Positions 21,449 through 33,386 of a DNA stretch of 64,000 bases are shown one piece after another (positions within the stretch are counted from its first letter, which is position 1; each line of letters begins with the position of its first letter). The position numbers and the translations under genes are program-made. Below the pieces are notes generated by a model. That model saw nothing but the letters and a program-made list of their open reading frames with translations. It had not been told where the DNA came from and searched no databases. Source of the stretch: Senecio squalidus (taxonomy: Eukaryota > Streptophyta > Magnoliopsida > Asterales > Asteraceae); NCBI GenBank assembly GCA_910822075.1, contig CAJVGC010000065.1:23093823-23157822 (forward strand), given 5' to 3'.

Positions 21449-22698
21449 GAGTAAATTACACCGTTGGTCCTTATATTTGTACCCAAATCAATAGTTCGAG
21501 GCTTTTTTTGAAATAATTACGCCATTAGTCCCTATTGTTGTAATTCTGTTACGCCGGTGATCCAAAATACTAACGTCCGTTTATTTTTAACGATTTTTCC
21601 ACCACATGACTTGCACACGAGGGTATTTTTGTCATTTCACCTTTAACTATTTTCTTTTAACTTACACTTTTAATCTGTTCATATCCAGACTTCTCTGAAG
21701 CGAAAACCAAAAAGGGCTTGAAGGATTCGAACAAAAACACTCATCAATTTCCTCAAAAACACTCATCAATCAATCCATTTTACATTTACGTTTTTACATA
21801 TACTTGTAATCCAAAGGAACGAAAAAAAAAAACGAATTCATCGCCGCAAGAGTCGCTCCTGCTATATACATTTGATGTGAACATTGTAAGGTGTTCATCC
21901 AACTTTTAATATTTGATTATTTTTGTATGATTTCGGCTAAAGATATGTATACCTGTACTGAACTACCCGAAGTTTCCATCTCCGCCGATTTTTTCGACTA
22001 AACGCCACTACTTACCGTACTACCACCACCGCTACCGTGTCTTTTCCGGCTTCTTTTCGCCGGAAACGAAGCGGGTATTTCGTTTCTTGGTTCAAGTTCG
22101 GATCCTTTTGCCCTTGTATTCCGATATTTAAGTCGTCGGAGAAAAGATCTGAATAACCCGAATGACCCAAACGACCCCATCATGTAACATAGCAGCAGTT
22201 TGGGATTGGTATGGTGGTGGTGATTGATTGAGGGGGGTAGTGTAATGTGTTTGGATTTTAGGGGTTTTGGATCTTAATACTTAAAAGAATGATGATATAT
22301 GGGAAATGATGATATATTTGTTTATGTTTTGGATCTTAATGATAGATTTTGGGGGTTTTGAATTTTTATGTTTGTGTGTTTTCAATTTTGAAGTTTTGAT
22401 GAGGATGATGATGATAGAAATTTTTTTGGATCTTGATGATAAATTAATATGTATCCAGAGTCCAATTTTTTTTTTTTTTATGTTTGCGTTTTCCAAAGTG
22501 TAAGTTAGAAATGACAAAAATACCCTCGTGTGCAAGTCATATGCTGAAAAAATCGTTAAAAATAAATGGACGTTAGTATTTTGGATCACCGACGTAACAG
22601 AATTACAACAATGGGGACTAATGGCGTAATTATTTTAAAAAAAAGCCTCAAACTAGTGATTTGGGTACAAATATAGGGACCAACGGTGTAATTTACTC
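21449..22698. mobile_element. Non-autonomous Mutator-like element, possible Pack-MULE
   Basis: Long inverted repeats (about 200 bp each: 21449-21650 and 22500-22698) start GAGTAAATTACACCGTTGG and end with its inverse. The perfect 9-bp duplication TAAGTTTTT (21440-21448 and 22699-22707) is the Mutator hallmark. The roughly 850-bp interior is less AT-rich than its surroundings at 21970-22190. It has UTR-like sequence (repeated AAAACACTCATCAATC near 21735-21770) and a minus-strand 61-codon frame (21998-22183) with a basic 'FPAKRSRKRHGSGGG' stretch. That suggests a captured host gene fragment, but I do not recognise the donor. No transposase is present. Confidence 0.8.
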
Positions 22699-23119
22699 TA
22701 AGTTTTTTATTCAATTATTTAATGTATATAGATGAAATGTATTATTTTCTTTTTTATTGAATATAATAATAGTTTCATCTGAATTTATCTTTAATCACAC
22801 GTTAATTGTTTAGAGTAAAAAATGTAAGAAAAAAAAAAGAGTGGTTATGAATTTGTTTAAGAGTATTGGTTGATTTTAGACTTAGTGTGCAATCAAACAA
22901 AAATGTGTATACAAACATAAAAAGAATAATATCGAGTTAAAATTGTGTCATATATTAACAAAATGTTTAGCAATTTTGATAAATATTATTTTGGGTGTTT
23001 ATGAAATTTAAAATGTATGATCAAAATTAATAAGACAACCTCATCTGAAAGATCAAAAGACTATTAAACTAAACTCAACATTGTATAAATAAAAATCAAA
23101 ATAGAAGTCAAAATTAAAA

Positions 23120-23149
23120 CCCGTGCATCATATGGGCAAAATATACTAG
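23120..23149 (+). mobile_element. Candidate Helitron 3' terminus
   Basis: ACCCGTGCATCATATGGGC forms a weak stem (CCC/GGG), followed 8 bases later by CTAG (23146-23149) and a T, the layout of plant Helitron 3' ends. I could not locate a matching 5' TC end, so the element's extent is unknown. Confidence 0.35.
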
Positions 23150-25803
23150 TATTTTTTAAGTTTTGAAACAACAATTTATTATACACGATATTCATATTGG
23201 TCTCTAACGAAACGTGCATCTTCGACCTTAAAATTGAAAAATACTATATATCCACACGACCACACATATCATGAAAAGCTATTTGGTTTAATCCGATATA
23301 TTAGTAATAGTATTTTTTTAGTTGCATTTTAAAACAAATCGATATCATCAGGGGAGTCAAAAATATTTTAACTTGGGATAAACTATAACGAATTTATCAA
23401 GTTAAATGGCAATTGGGTCTCACGATACAAATTTAATACACCCAACCTATGTGGTTGCTTTTTGTAGGCGTTGCCGTGTTGGCATAATTAAATATTTCCT
23501 TATACCAATATTGTTTAAAGATGAGTGTTGAACTTACAAACAATTTAATGCACTTACAAACACTTTACCAACACATGTTTACAAAGACATGTAAGATACA
23601 CCAACCACATTTGTTTTTCTCTCTTTTTTCAGTATGCTATGACACACGGTCGTCTAGTTTTTAATTTGTTTCTCTTGTTTAAAATGTGGTAAAAACAAAA
23701 GTAAGATCATCATAAAAAGTTATACATCTAAAACCAAGTTCTTAAATATAACAGGGAATATGTTGGTAAACAAGAAAAATCGCTTGAAAGAACCTTAGCA
23801 TGATTCTACCATCTTGTTCGTAGATATGTAGAAGAAATTCACAAATCGCTTGAAAGAACCTTAACATAATTTCACTATCGGTCGCCGTCTGGTATTGCCT
23901 GGTGATGTTTTGGTGCTTGTGATTAAAATGTCATTCGCCATTAAATATGATTATGTCTTATTTGAGATTGATGGGAAATCAAATCAACCTCAATTACGAA
24001 TAAGAAAGTGCCTAGTGCACCCTCGTTTGAACTTTTTTTGTTTACAAGGCCGAAATTTTATTAACAAGCAAACCCTCCTCAAGATGAGTAGAGGCCAAAA
24101 GAGAACATACAAACAATATCAAAAAGATCCCATCTAACAAGACACCCTTACATCTCCAACAACGATTAACAATACTACTATTTGCAATCGAAAGCTAATT
24201 GTCCCAACTCAACTTCTTGGCCTTAATCCTTGACGAAATCCATAGCTTTGACCAAGTCTGAATTGTGGGAAAAGGATCCTCCGATCGTACACTTTCTGAT
24301 CACCTATAACATGTAAAATGCAATTCGGACATCTCCAAAAGAATGCATCGTTTGCATACTGAAGAAGGGAAAAGTTGGTGTTATCCTTAAGACTTACCAT
24401 ATAAACTAGCCAAAACTAATAATAATATCATTAGGATCTTTTATCGAAATCACCCTAGTAATTGTTTGTTTGATATGTGGAGGAAATTCAAACATGTTAA
24501 ATTAGACGATAAACTTTGAATTTGATCTATCCAACACTCCGATTGTTGATCAGATACTTCAACTCAAAAAACTACTGTTTTTTGTGGAGATGTAGCACTC
24601 GGTTTAAGCGATTGGAACATTTTTTTCCTTTTCTCTATGCTTTAACTAAATGAACAACTATGACCAACAAAAAGAAAAAATAGGTTGAATTCATAAAGTT
24701 TGGTTTCAGCTTATCCTCTATGTCACCATCTGCTAGTAATCGGAAACTAGTCGGCGTAGCGTAGGGGAGATGTTACAATAAAACTATACACGAGATCTCT
24801 CTAGAGTTTAAGTTAAGTAATCCTTGTTTTTACTAAGCTTTTTTAAAACAACCATAATTCCGCTAAGCCAAAAACATGTAGTTAACAAGATTACATTTGA
24901 TACAATTATGAAGTGGGAAAACAATGATCAAATATGCACTGAAGTGTATATCTCATCAAAATGAAAAGCAATAACAAATAGTTTTGCTTGCCTACCGAGC
25001 ACATCGAATGATCGAATTCTGTAAATTGAAGGTACCATAAATATGAAAAACATAGCACATTACATTATGGAATAAAAATGAAAAAACATCATAGAGACAA
25101 ATGTTATCGACATTGATGTCTTACTGAATAAAACCTTCCTTTATGGTTGTCAGGAAATACATATCGAACCATGGTTACAAATGAAATGGGAGTAACCTAA
25201 CGAGGCAATGGATATGGTGACTCAAACATCACCAGTTCAGGTGCTTATTTTAGTGACTTACTAGTCACTACCCACATAAAGTTGAGAAATACTAAGATTA
25301 GTGTCTCGGAATGAAAAATTCGATTTGCGTTGTCACAGTTTAGGATTAGTTATATTGCATCAAATTTGGTTGCAAGAACTTACTGAAAACAGACATAGTA
25401 ATAACAGCTTTCACTATGCCCTGCATTTGTTAAATTTATCAACATATTCGGAATCAAAAAGGCAATATGACAGTCCCAGATTTAGAATTTTGATCACTAA
25501 TTGAACTTTTTCAAGTTGCTAAAACATTAAAACAAGGTATAAAACTTAATGAGTATTTTTGAACGTTTCAAGCACCCGAGACATAGAATACTTCTAGATA
25601 CTTTTACAAACCATACGAGTACATTAACCAGAAGTTCAGACCTCATAAACCAGTCTCAGTGATGATGTAAGGAATCAAGAATCCTCAATATACATATTAT
25701 ACATATACAGTACTACTCAAAGAAATGCTAATGGATGGAACACTAAAAAAAGATGCCGACATCCATAAAAACAAGCGTGCAGATCTTATTTGTAATCAAT
25801 TGA
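23150..25803. other. AT-rich intergenic region downstream of the ARL8 gene
   Basis: Apart from the LINE remnant (24060-24400) I find no gene. The part nearest 25804 presumably contains the 3' UTR and polyadenylation region of the minus-strand ARL8 gene; the exact end cannot be fixed from sequence alone. Confidence 0.5.
24060..24400 (-). pseudogene. LINE-type reverse transcriptase remnant
   Basis: Read on the minus strand, 24310-24400 gives 'NTNFSLLQYANDAFFW', resembling the RT motif around YADD of plant LINEs, with the first catalytic Asp of the pair replaced by Asn. After a deletion, 24180-24300 in another frame gives 'PTIQTWSKLWISSR' and 'KLSWDNWLS', like the C-terminal tryptophan-rich part of plant LINE ORF2 proteins. 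The downstream segment to about 24060 reads like a LINE 3' end. Only a few hundred bases of an originally several-kilobase element remain. Confidence 0.5.
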
Positions 25804-27263
25804 TCATGTTGCTGTTTTCGAGTGTTTGATAAGCCAATCAATGACCATATCTATGTTGACGGATTCTTTGCAAGAGACCATGTAGCAGCAGACTTCCCTA
25901 TCCTTAATCGTGTCAAGACCTCTGCACAGAAACAACAAATTAAGAAATTGACCCGTAACCACTCGTTTGTCCGTATGTTATACTTTCTTGTTACGAATAT
26001 TTCGTTTTAAATTAATCAATTATTACCTAAATCTAAATTTCTCAATAAAGCAATTTTTGACATGTTTAAGAAAAAAAAAAAAAAAACAATTCGGTGAAAA
26101 CTGCCAACTCGAAGTTTGACTTTTGAGAGTCAAATGACTTACAGCTGATCCACCAAGGCTTGTTTTGTTAGAGCTTGTGACTTGTCAATCTTGTTTCCTA
26201 AAACAAGCAAAGGAATTCCATTAAGAGACGGCTTCATCAAGAGGTCATGTAGCTCTGTTTTGGTTATCGGAATGCTATCCCAGTCAGCAGCATCAACCAC
26301 ATACCTGCATTCCATTTTACAAAAAAAAAAATTCAAAAACTATTATTCGCATCTGATTGTTGAATATCAGATAATCAGATTTTATTATAGTGGAAAAGAT
26401 TGGAAGTGGTTGAGATAATTACAGAATGGCGGTGACTCCGCGACAGTATCTTTCCCACATGGTGCGAAACCTCCGTTGGCCACCAAGGTCCCAAAGCTTT
26501 ATTGTCACGTTTCCTTTAGTGACTTTTTTCATATTAAAACCGACCTGATTTTGAAGGTGTTTAGATAAGATAGTATGTAAAAGTAAGTATTATATGTCAA
26601 AAAGTACTTACAGTTGGAATCATGTCCTCAGTGTAGGCGCCTGTCTGATGAATAATAAGATGAATTAAATAATTTTGGATGAGATGAAACTACAAGGAAA
26701 TGAAATATAAAAAACACCTACAGCAATGGAATTTACAAGAGACGTCTTTCCGGCATCTTGAAGGCCTACAAGTGAAAGTTCCATTTCCTGCTTAAAGAAC
26801 AAACTGATATCTAAACATGGTAAGAACCTCAAGGTTAAGTTTAAACACAAATGTCACAACACTAGTCATTTATGTTATTTTATCTAATAGCAACTTATCA
26901 ATGAGTATGAGTAAAACACAAAAAGTCAGTCTAGAAAAAGACCCTGAAAAAAATGAGTTACATACACACAGGCAATGTTGTAGAAGACCCCTAGGCGATC
27001 GTAGTTGGTGAAATAGGACTAGGGTTTAATCGGGATTAGTCGAATTAATCTTTTTCCCATTTTCTATGTAAAATTTTTCAAATATATATGCATGAAATAG
27101 ACAAATACCATAAAATAGTTTATAGTTCCCAACTACGATCAGCCTAAACTTAGGGTGTATGATACAGGTGATGTTTAATTTGAAACTATAATTCGGGTTA
27201 ATAAGAATACAAAGTAGAGGATCACCTGCGGAGCCAATTGAGAAAGGAGTCCCATAAACCCAT
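25804..27263 (-). CDS. ARL8: ARL8-type ADP-ribosylation factor-like small GTPase, six exons
   Basis: Exons on the minus strand: 27226-27263, 26718-26803, 26612-26640, 26423-26544, 26143-26304, 25804-25921. All introns are GT-AG and the joined frame is 184 residues, the usual ARL8 length. The short exon 1 supplies the start 'MGLWDSFLNWLRS', the amphipathic N-terminal helix ARL8 uses to sit on membranes. GTPase motifs are present: P-loop GLQDAGKT (26-33), switch I Thr in IPTVGFN (T51), WDLGGQ (69-74), NKID (129-132), SCK (162-164). ARL8 proteins act on lysosome/vacuole or endomembrane trafficking, and plant homologues support tobamovirus replication (family knowledge). Slightly unusual residues are SIAVGAY (38-44) and AADWD (97-101). 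I see no breaks, so it is probably functional. It is the only intact host gene in the window. Confidence 0.93.
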
Positions 27264-27948
27264 TTGGATTTCCTTTGAAATCTCAGAACAAGAACAAAGA
27301 GATTGCAACAGTTGGGTATGTATGTATCTGTTTCTATATGTTTCCACAACAAAGTAGATGGACATAGGGATTTTAATGTCACTTTCAAGGATAATATCAT
27401 TTTTCGTTTTCGTTTATTAAGTTAAATATTCATTAATATAAATGAACGAATATGAATAAATGTCTTGTTTGTTTATTTACGTTTATCAACTTCGTTTATT
27501 TATATTCATCTATATATGTTTACTTATGTTGGTTTTTTTGTATATGTATTTATAATTAATTAAATAATATTTTATTCTTTATAATTATTTTTTTTATTTG
27601 TTTTTTTGAAAATTAATTAATTAGATAATAAGCATAAATAAATATATAATTATAAATTTACATTATTTATTTTTAGATTTATAAATATAAGTTCAATCTT
27701 TTTTAGATTTTTTAATATTTGAAATTTTAGAACCTATTGCATAAAATTGATTTTGACATGATTTAACCAATGATTAATACACTTCATATTGATTAACAGT
27801 TAATCTCGCACTAGTTTTGAATCTAAGTTTAAAAATGTAAATAACACTCGGTTCACTAAACATTTATTCTCATTAATCATCATAAACTTGGTGAGTTACA
27901 AATGTTCAATCACACACACTTCCACACTTCCACTACTAGCCTATTATG
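27264..27948. other. Upstream region of ARL8 gene, AT-rich
   Basis: This holds the presumed 5' UTR and promoter of the minus-strand ARL8 gene. Around 27405-27520 are repeated CGTTTATTTA/ATGAACGAATATGAAT motifs, probably an old simple repeat. I could not fix a TATA box with confidence. Confidence 0.45.
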
Positions 27949-28142
27949 TGTTATGAATTATTTATAATATAGATGTCAATATTATATTTCTTAATACTAT
28001 ATATGATCTTTCTTGGAGCCTACTCGAAGAAATCTTTAAAGATCTTTTCTTGAAGGCTACTTTATATTTATACCTATAAATATAATCTATTAATAGAGTT
28101 AATAATATTCATTCTTATTCTACTCTTTATTGTTTTATAATA
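27949..28142 (+). mobile_element. 5' LTR of copia E
   Basis: It starts TGTTATGAATTATTTATA and ends TTTTATAATA directly before the primer site. At 194 bp it is about the size of the other copia LTRs here and shares only the outer sequence with them. Confidence 0.7.
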
Positions 28143-29733
28143 CGTTATCAGCACGCTCTAAGCTGTTAGATTTAAAAAATTTCATCCGTAAGTTTTTACT
28201 TTCAACTATCGAGGGATGATTTCCAATACAATCTTAATTTTTTTATATACTTATTTTTTATTTTATTGTTTTGACAAGTTTACGGGTCTAGCAATAATTT
28301 ACTTTACTTTTATTATGTGGCTGATATTTACTTTACCTTCCGCAGGTTCTACTAGCATAATTAAAATTATTACTATGTTAAATAAAAATTTGTTAGATGT
28401 TTTATATGAAATACTTTTGCTCAATTTGTACCATTGAGATTTTACTTTCATAAACAAAAAATCGCGATTTATTTATTAAATCTTTGTTTTAATTACTTAC
28501 ATAATTCATAGTTTGATATTCGCACTTATGATTTTCATAATTGATTTAATGGTTTATTAGTGAAACATACATCTATTGTAAGTAGAAATATAATATCGTT
28601 TTTTTTATGTTTGTTAGTAACCTATTTTTCTTCTTTAAGTATTGATGTCTTGTTTGTTATGTTTAATAAATAATATAAATAAGTATTAATTTAAATCTCA
28701 TGATACTTTTAAATAACTATATGCTTTTGTTTGATATTGAGATTTTATGAATCCATGGGTAAAACTTTGTTTAATATCATGAATGTGTGTAAAATTATTT
28801 ACTTGATTTTATGCATGTTGGTCACTTTTGTTGTTTTAATCTTTGTCTACATGTTATTGTTATAACAATTTTCAAATAAAATTATAAAAAGAGTTATTTA
28901 TTATTGTTTTCAATAATTTAAAGTATATGTTTGGCTATAATTTAGAGTAAGACTTATTCATAAATTATTTCTCAAATACGTGATTAAAAGGTTAAATGAT
29001 GGATTTAGTAGAAATAAAGTTTAAATTATTATACAAGGGGTCTATTTGTTTATTTGGATTAGTCGAAGCAGAGATTAAATATTAAAAGTTGTTATGATTC
29101 CTAAAGCATGTTATAGTTCACCAAAGGGCTAAGGCTATAAGATTTTGTTAAACATCATTGAAGAATGTGTTTGTGGCCCGGATTGTTTCATATTTCAGTT
29201 GACATATATAATAAGTCAATTAAGATCTAGAGACTAATCATATATTGAGGTTCAATTATATGTGCGGTACGAAAGGGTAAGTTATTGGTATATATAGGCC
29301 TATACATCTATTATATGGACTATTTAGTGTTTTAAATCGATGTATCGTCTAAATAGTCATCAAGTTGCAGCCTGAAGTTTGCGTAATTAGTGACCAAACT
29401 AATGAGACAACGAGCACATTATTCCAGATTAACATATTCGTTTTTGGAAATAGTTGTGAATATACTTCACAATTTTATAAATGATTATTGGAATTATGTG
29501 TTGACATTGAGCATGTCTTACAGAAATTGCTTTTGTTGAAACGCTAATCAAGCGTCTTCGGTTGATTGCAAAGCCAATGATCATGAGAGATAAACATATA
29601 GTTTTTATTTGGGGCCCTGTGTTTACATGAAATAACATTAATTCGCATCAATCCAACAATTATCATGATTACCCCCCATTTTATTTGGTGTTGGTCATAA
29701 GTAATTATCATATACTATTTATTGGTTATGCGT
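27949..29733 (+). mobile_element. Ty1/copia element E, 5' portion
   Basis: A 5' LTR (27949-28142) is followed directly by the primer site CGTTATCAGCACG (28143-28155), common in plant copia elements, then AT-rich interior with no intact ORF. From about 29330 the sequence is homologous to the integrase part of the other copia copies, including 'LLLLKRLIKRLR'-like decayed coding and 'GATTACCCCCCATT'. It stops at 29733, where a gypsy LTR starts. The interior before 29300 is not alignable by eye with the other copies, so this is a related but different subfamily. Confidence 0.7.
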
Positions 29734-30255
29734 TGTGACAGCTGTCTTAAATGCATGTTAAGTCAGCTAACTATTAACCTCGATTACTTATATGTGATAC
29801 TCGATATAACTAATTTTATGTGTTACGTAGTTACGTAAACATAAATCGTTAAGCTAAGCTCTATGTAACTCATGCAAAAATTTTAACGTAGGTTTACGTT
29901 ACATAAACTTTAAACGTGTGTGTCTCGGAATCGGAATCGAATCAATAAACGAACCATAATACCAAGAAAACATATAATGAACTTGTCTAAGTTCATTGCA
30001 AAAAAATCGTAAACTCTAAACAACGCAAATGCTTAACAATAACCCAAATTTAAAACAAACTTTAGCTAGATCAGCAATTCAGTCGGCGATTGAATAATTT
30101 CAGACGGCGGCTGAGGTCCAGACAGCGGCTGAATAATTTCATCCAGCGGCTGAAAGGTCAGATTCAGCTACCAACTTTGTTCCACTAACTTGTCGAGTCA
30201 CCAAAAACATGTTAAAAAGCTAACACCTGTCCCAACAGGTGTCTTGAGGCTAGGA
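29734..30255 (+). mobile_element. Diverged gypsy LTR F, left piece
   Basis: It starts TGTGACAGCTGTC, similar to the TGTGACAACCGTC start of the A/B LTRs, and holds similar landmarks (ACTTGTCTAAGTTCAT, clusters of CAGCGGCTGAA). It is interrupted at 30255 by element B, whose target duplication TAGGA it supplies. It continues at 41672. Confidence 0.65.
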
Positions 30256-33022
30256 TGTGACAACCGTCTAAATTTTAGGTGATTCTCAGTTATTTAATCG
30301 GTTCAAATCTCTAGTTACTCTTTATCGTGTTCATATTGTTCGGGTTCATACTTATTGTGTCTTTTATTGTCGGAACCAATGTCAGAATCAAACTATAAAT
30401 CCTAACACCAAATAAACAATACAAGAACTTGACTAAGTTCATAACGGAAACTAAAAAGATTCTAGTCCTTAACTAGTTATAACGGAAAACTTAAAACGTC
30501 AAAAAGCTGAATTTTTCAATCCAGCCGGCGGCTGAATATATTCAGCCGGCGGCTGAATCCCGCTGTCCAGCTGGACGATGACTCATTTTTGCATGAAATG
30601 TCATTGGACCAACCATTTTGGCTCGGGACTGGGCATAATTTACTGCCATTTGCGCCTCCCAAGGCCAGTAAACACCCTTTTGGTTCACTCCTATTTTCAA
30701 ATTCATTCAAACAAAACACAAAACACACACATCTCTACTTCTCTCTCAAACTCTCTCCATTTTCTCAAGAACACCCAAGCAAATACAGAAACTTCCACCA
30801 TAAAAACAGTCCATAAACATCAATAAATCGACCATATAATCCATCAAAAACATTCTAGGAGTAAAGGGTATCTAAAGGAAAGGTTTAAATCGGGTTTCCA
30901 AGAAGATTTGGAGCTAGAAACTCATCCAAATCGTCTCTTTGCCTTTCCCTTCGGTAGAACTCTTTTACTTTACTCTTTTACTAAAATAATCACTTGCATG
31001 TAAGATCTAAAACCTGGAAATATGTTTTTATAAAGATCTAAAACGTTTTCTTGGTTAAAAAACGAGTTTTTATGAAAGATCCATATGTTTAACATGTAAA
31101 TCTAAAAGAAAACAGTGAGTTACTTTAAAAATATATATATTCGAGTCATATCAGCTTGCATGTAGAATCTAACGGTTAAACAAGCTTAAAATCGGAAAAT
31201 AACGTAATGTTGAAACTGGCCGAAGGCTTTTGGCCAGCGGCTGAAGGATTCCAGCCGACGGCTAAAGCCCAGCCGGCGGCTGAATACCTCCAGCCGTCGC
31301 CTGAATATCGTTGTTTGTCACTTTTATCGTTTTAAAGGCCGTAAACATAAAAATAAGCTAAAATAATTTGTCACAGAATATACATATCTTGAAAAGCTCC
31401 TGTTTTTGATATATAAAGTGGTTGGAAAAGCTTTTTGAATGGAAACATGTGTATTATCGTTGGTAATGATTATATTGTACATTTTAAAGCGGGAAAGTGT
31501 TTTGAAAATGGACATAAATTTTATTGCGCGAAAGCGCTGCCCAAATTTCACCGTAAAATACATTTCTAATTCAGTAACATAATAACTTCGAGACTTATAC
31601 ACTTTGACTTGGAACTTTGACACTTTTTGAACATAATTGGACTTATCGGACTAGGAAACGTACACGAACACATAAACCTTATAAAATTTCCGTAATAAAC
31701 TTTTTGGAACAGAATCTATGTATAAGAAAATGAGAAATTAAAATGTTAAATTGGAACTTAACATAACACAATTATACTAACAAAACTTGTACAACTTCCG
31801 GTGTTCTAGGTCGTTTGTGATTCCCGACGCGTTCCGCTTCTTTTGTGCTAGTTCATACCTTATTACCTTCGCAAACCGTGAGTTACAACCCCACTTTGTT
31901 TTACTTTGTACTTTTAAACATTATTTGGGGGAAACATAAGGTCACATGCTTTGTAACTTTTAACACTATTTGCGAATTACTTGAAACTTTTGGAAACTTG
32001 TACGTAACTTTGGGAACCTGATACATTTAAACTCGCGAAACTTGTAAACTTTGGAAACTTGTACGAAACCTTATTGAAACTCTTATGAAACCTTGAACTT
32101 TGGGAAACTTGGAACTTGTGAACTATTATGCGTATATGTGTTGATGCCTTAGCGGGTTAACTAAATTTAGGATACTTGTTAGCGACCAATCCTTGATGAA
32201 AATATAAGCCCGTAAGAACTTATTACTACTTTTGGAAACTTTGTTCATTTGCCCGTTTTGGTTCAGGAACTTTTATACATTATTAGCAACAGCCGTTAGT
32301 CATATGGGTATCGATACTTAGGAGCGGTCACTCCTTACTCAGGGTTAGCGTCCCAAGTACATATTACTAAGTTCAGATGTACACTCAATTAAACATTTTT
32401 GGGCTAGATCAGGACCACGCAATCGGTTTAGTGTATACATACTACTTATGTTATGCCAAGTGATTGATACGAGTTACTATTTAGTTAAACACATACTCCC
32501 TACGCATATAGCTTTTTAGCGCTCGGATTCCGCTACAACTTTAAATATACGAGTTTTATTTATTTAACTTACTTGTGTACGTTCAAACCTTTACTATTTA
32601 CATATATGTTCAAACGTCGCTCCGTTACTTTTACTTATGACGTCATCATATATTTTGCAACTTTCTATTTTTGTAAACTTTATCGAAACTCTAAACTGTA
32701 ACTCACTCACTACTTTATGTAGTTGACACTTTATCTTATGTTTCAGGAAATTAATGTAAGTATATGTAATGCATGGCAAGGAAGGGTCGTTATGGTTACG
32801 TGAGGCGCTCATTGGGAAAAGACCTTTCTCTTTTGGGAATTTTAATTGAAACTTGTATTTGTACTTTAAGTTAAATCATGAACTACTTGGTTGTCTTTGA
32901 ATGTTGAAACTTGAACTACTTTATTTTAATTGGAATGACTTGAATCGTTTATATTTGCTTATGACCGTGTAATGATATTCCAGCTCTCACATTCCGTGTT
33001 TCCGCTATAGCGGGGTGTGACA
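30256..33022 (+). mobile_element. 5' LTR of gypsy B
   Basis: 2767 bp, TGTGACAACC...GTGTGACA. It contains the GC-rich CAGCCGGCGGCTGAA clusters (30521-30570 and 31218-31305) and the GAAACTT minisatellite (31980-32110). The 82- and 75-codon frames near 30578 recur in the 3' LTR simply because the LTRs are copies, and they lack support as genes. Confidence 0.93.
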
Positions 33023-33025
33023 GAC

Positions 33026-33038
33026 TTGGTATCAGAGC
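33026..33038 (+). other. Primer binding site of gypsy B (initiator Met tRNA)
   Basis: TTGGTATCAGAGC lies 3 bases after the 5' LTR and is complementary to the 3' end of plant initiator methionine tRNA, the standard primer of this group. Confidence 0.9.
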
Positions 33039-33386
33039 ACAAGTTATAGTGAAAACGGTTTTAGAAATTTCTAAAAAGTTTTTGAAACCAAACTATAACC
33101 AAGGCTTTTCGGAAAATCATTATGGGTTCAAAACTTTAGAGAATTAATTTTGCGATTGCATGATTGTTTTTAACTACGCATGGCCTGATCACCCCTGCCT
33201 AGTTTAAAATGACTTATGCAAGGACAAAACGTAAATTCTAAAAATAAACGGTTTTGAGTCGAAAAATTCCCGGTCTTGCTATTCCCAACCTCACGTGATC
33301 GAACCTTACCTGCATTCCTTACTTATTTTCCTTTAGCATTATCTTGATTCATATACTTACGAAACTTTTTACGTCGCATATCCGTC

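Noticed and set aside
26139..26336. ORF with its own start at 26336 in the ARL8 region
   Set aside because: Its first residues are intron sequence; the true reading is exon 26143-26304 of the ARL8 gene.
28216..28437. 73-codon hydrophobic ORF after copia E LTR
   Set aside because: T-rich leader sequence reads as Phe/Leu/Ile; no start context or homology recognised.
30578..30826. 82-codon ORF, repeated at 39366-39614
   Set aside because: Present twice only because the two LTRs of element B are copies; no protein-like motifs.
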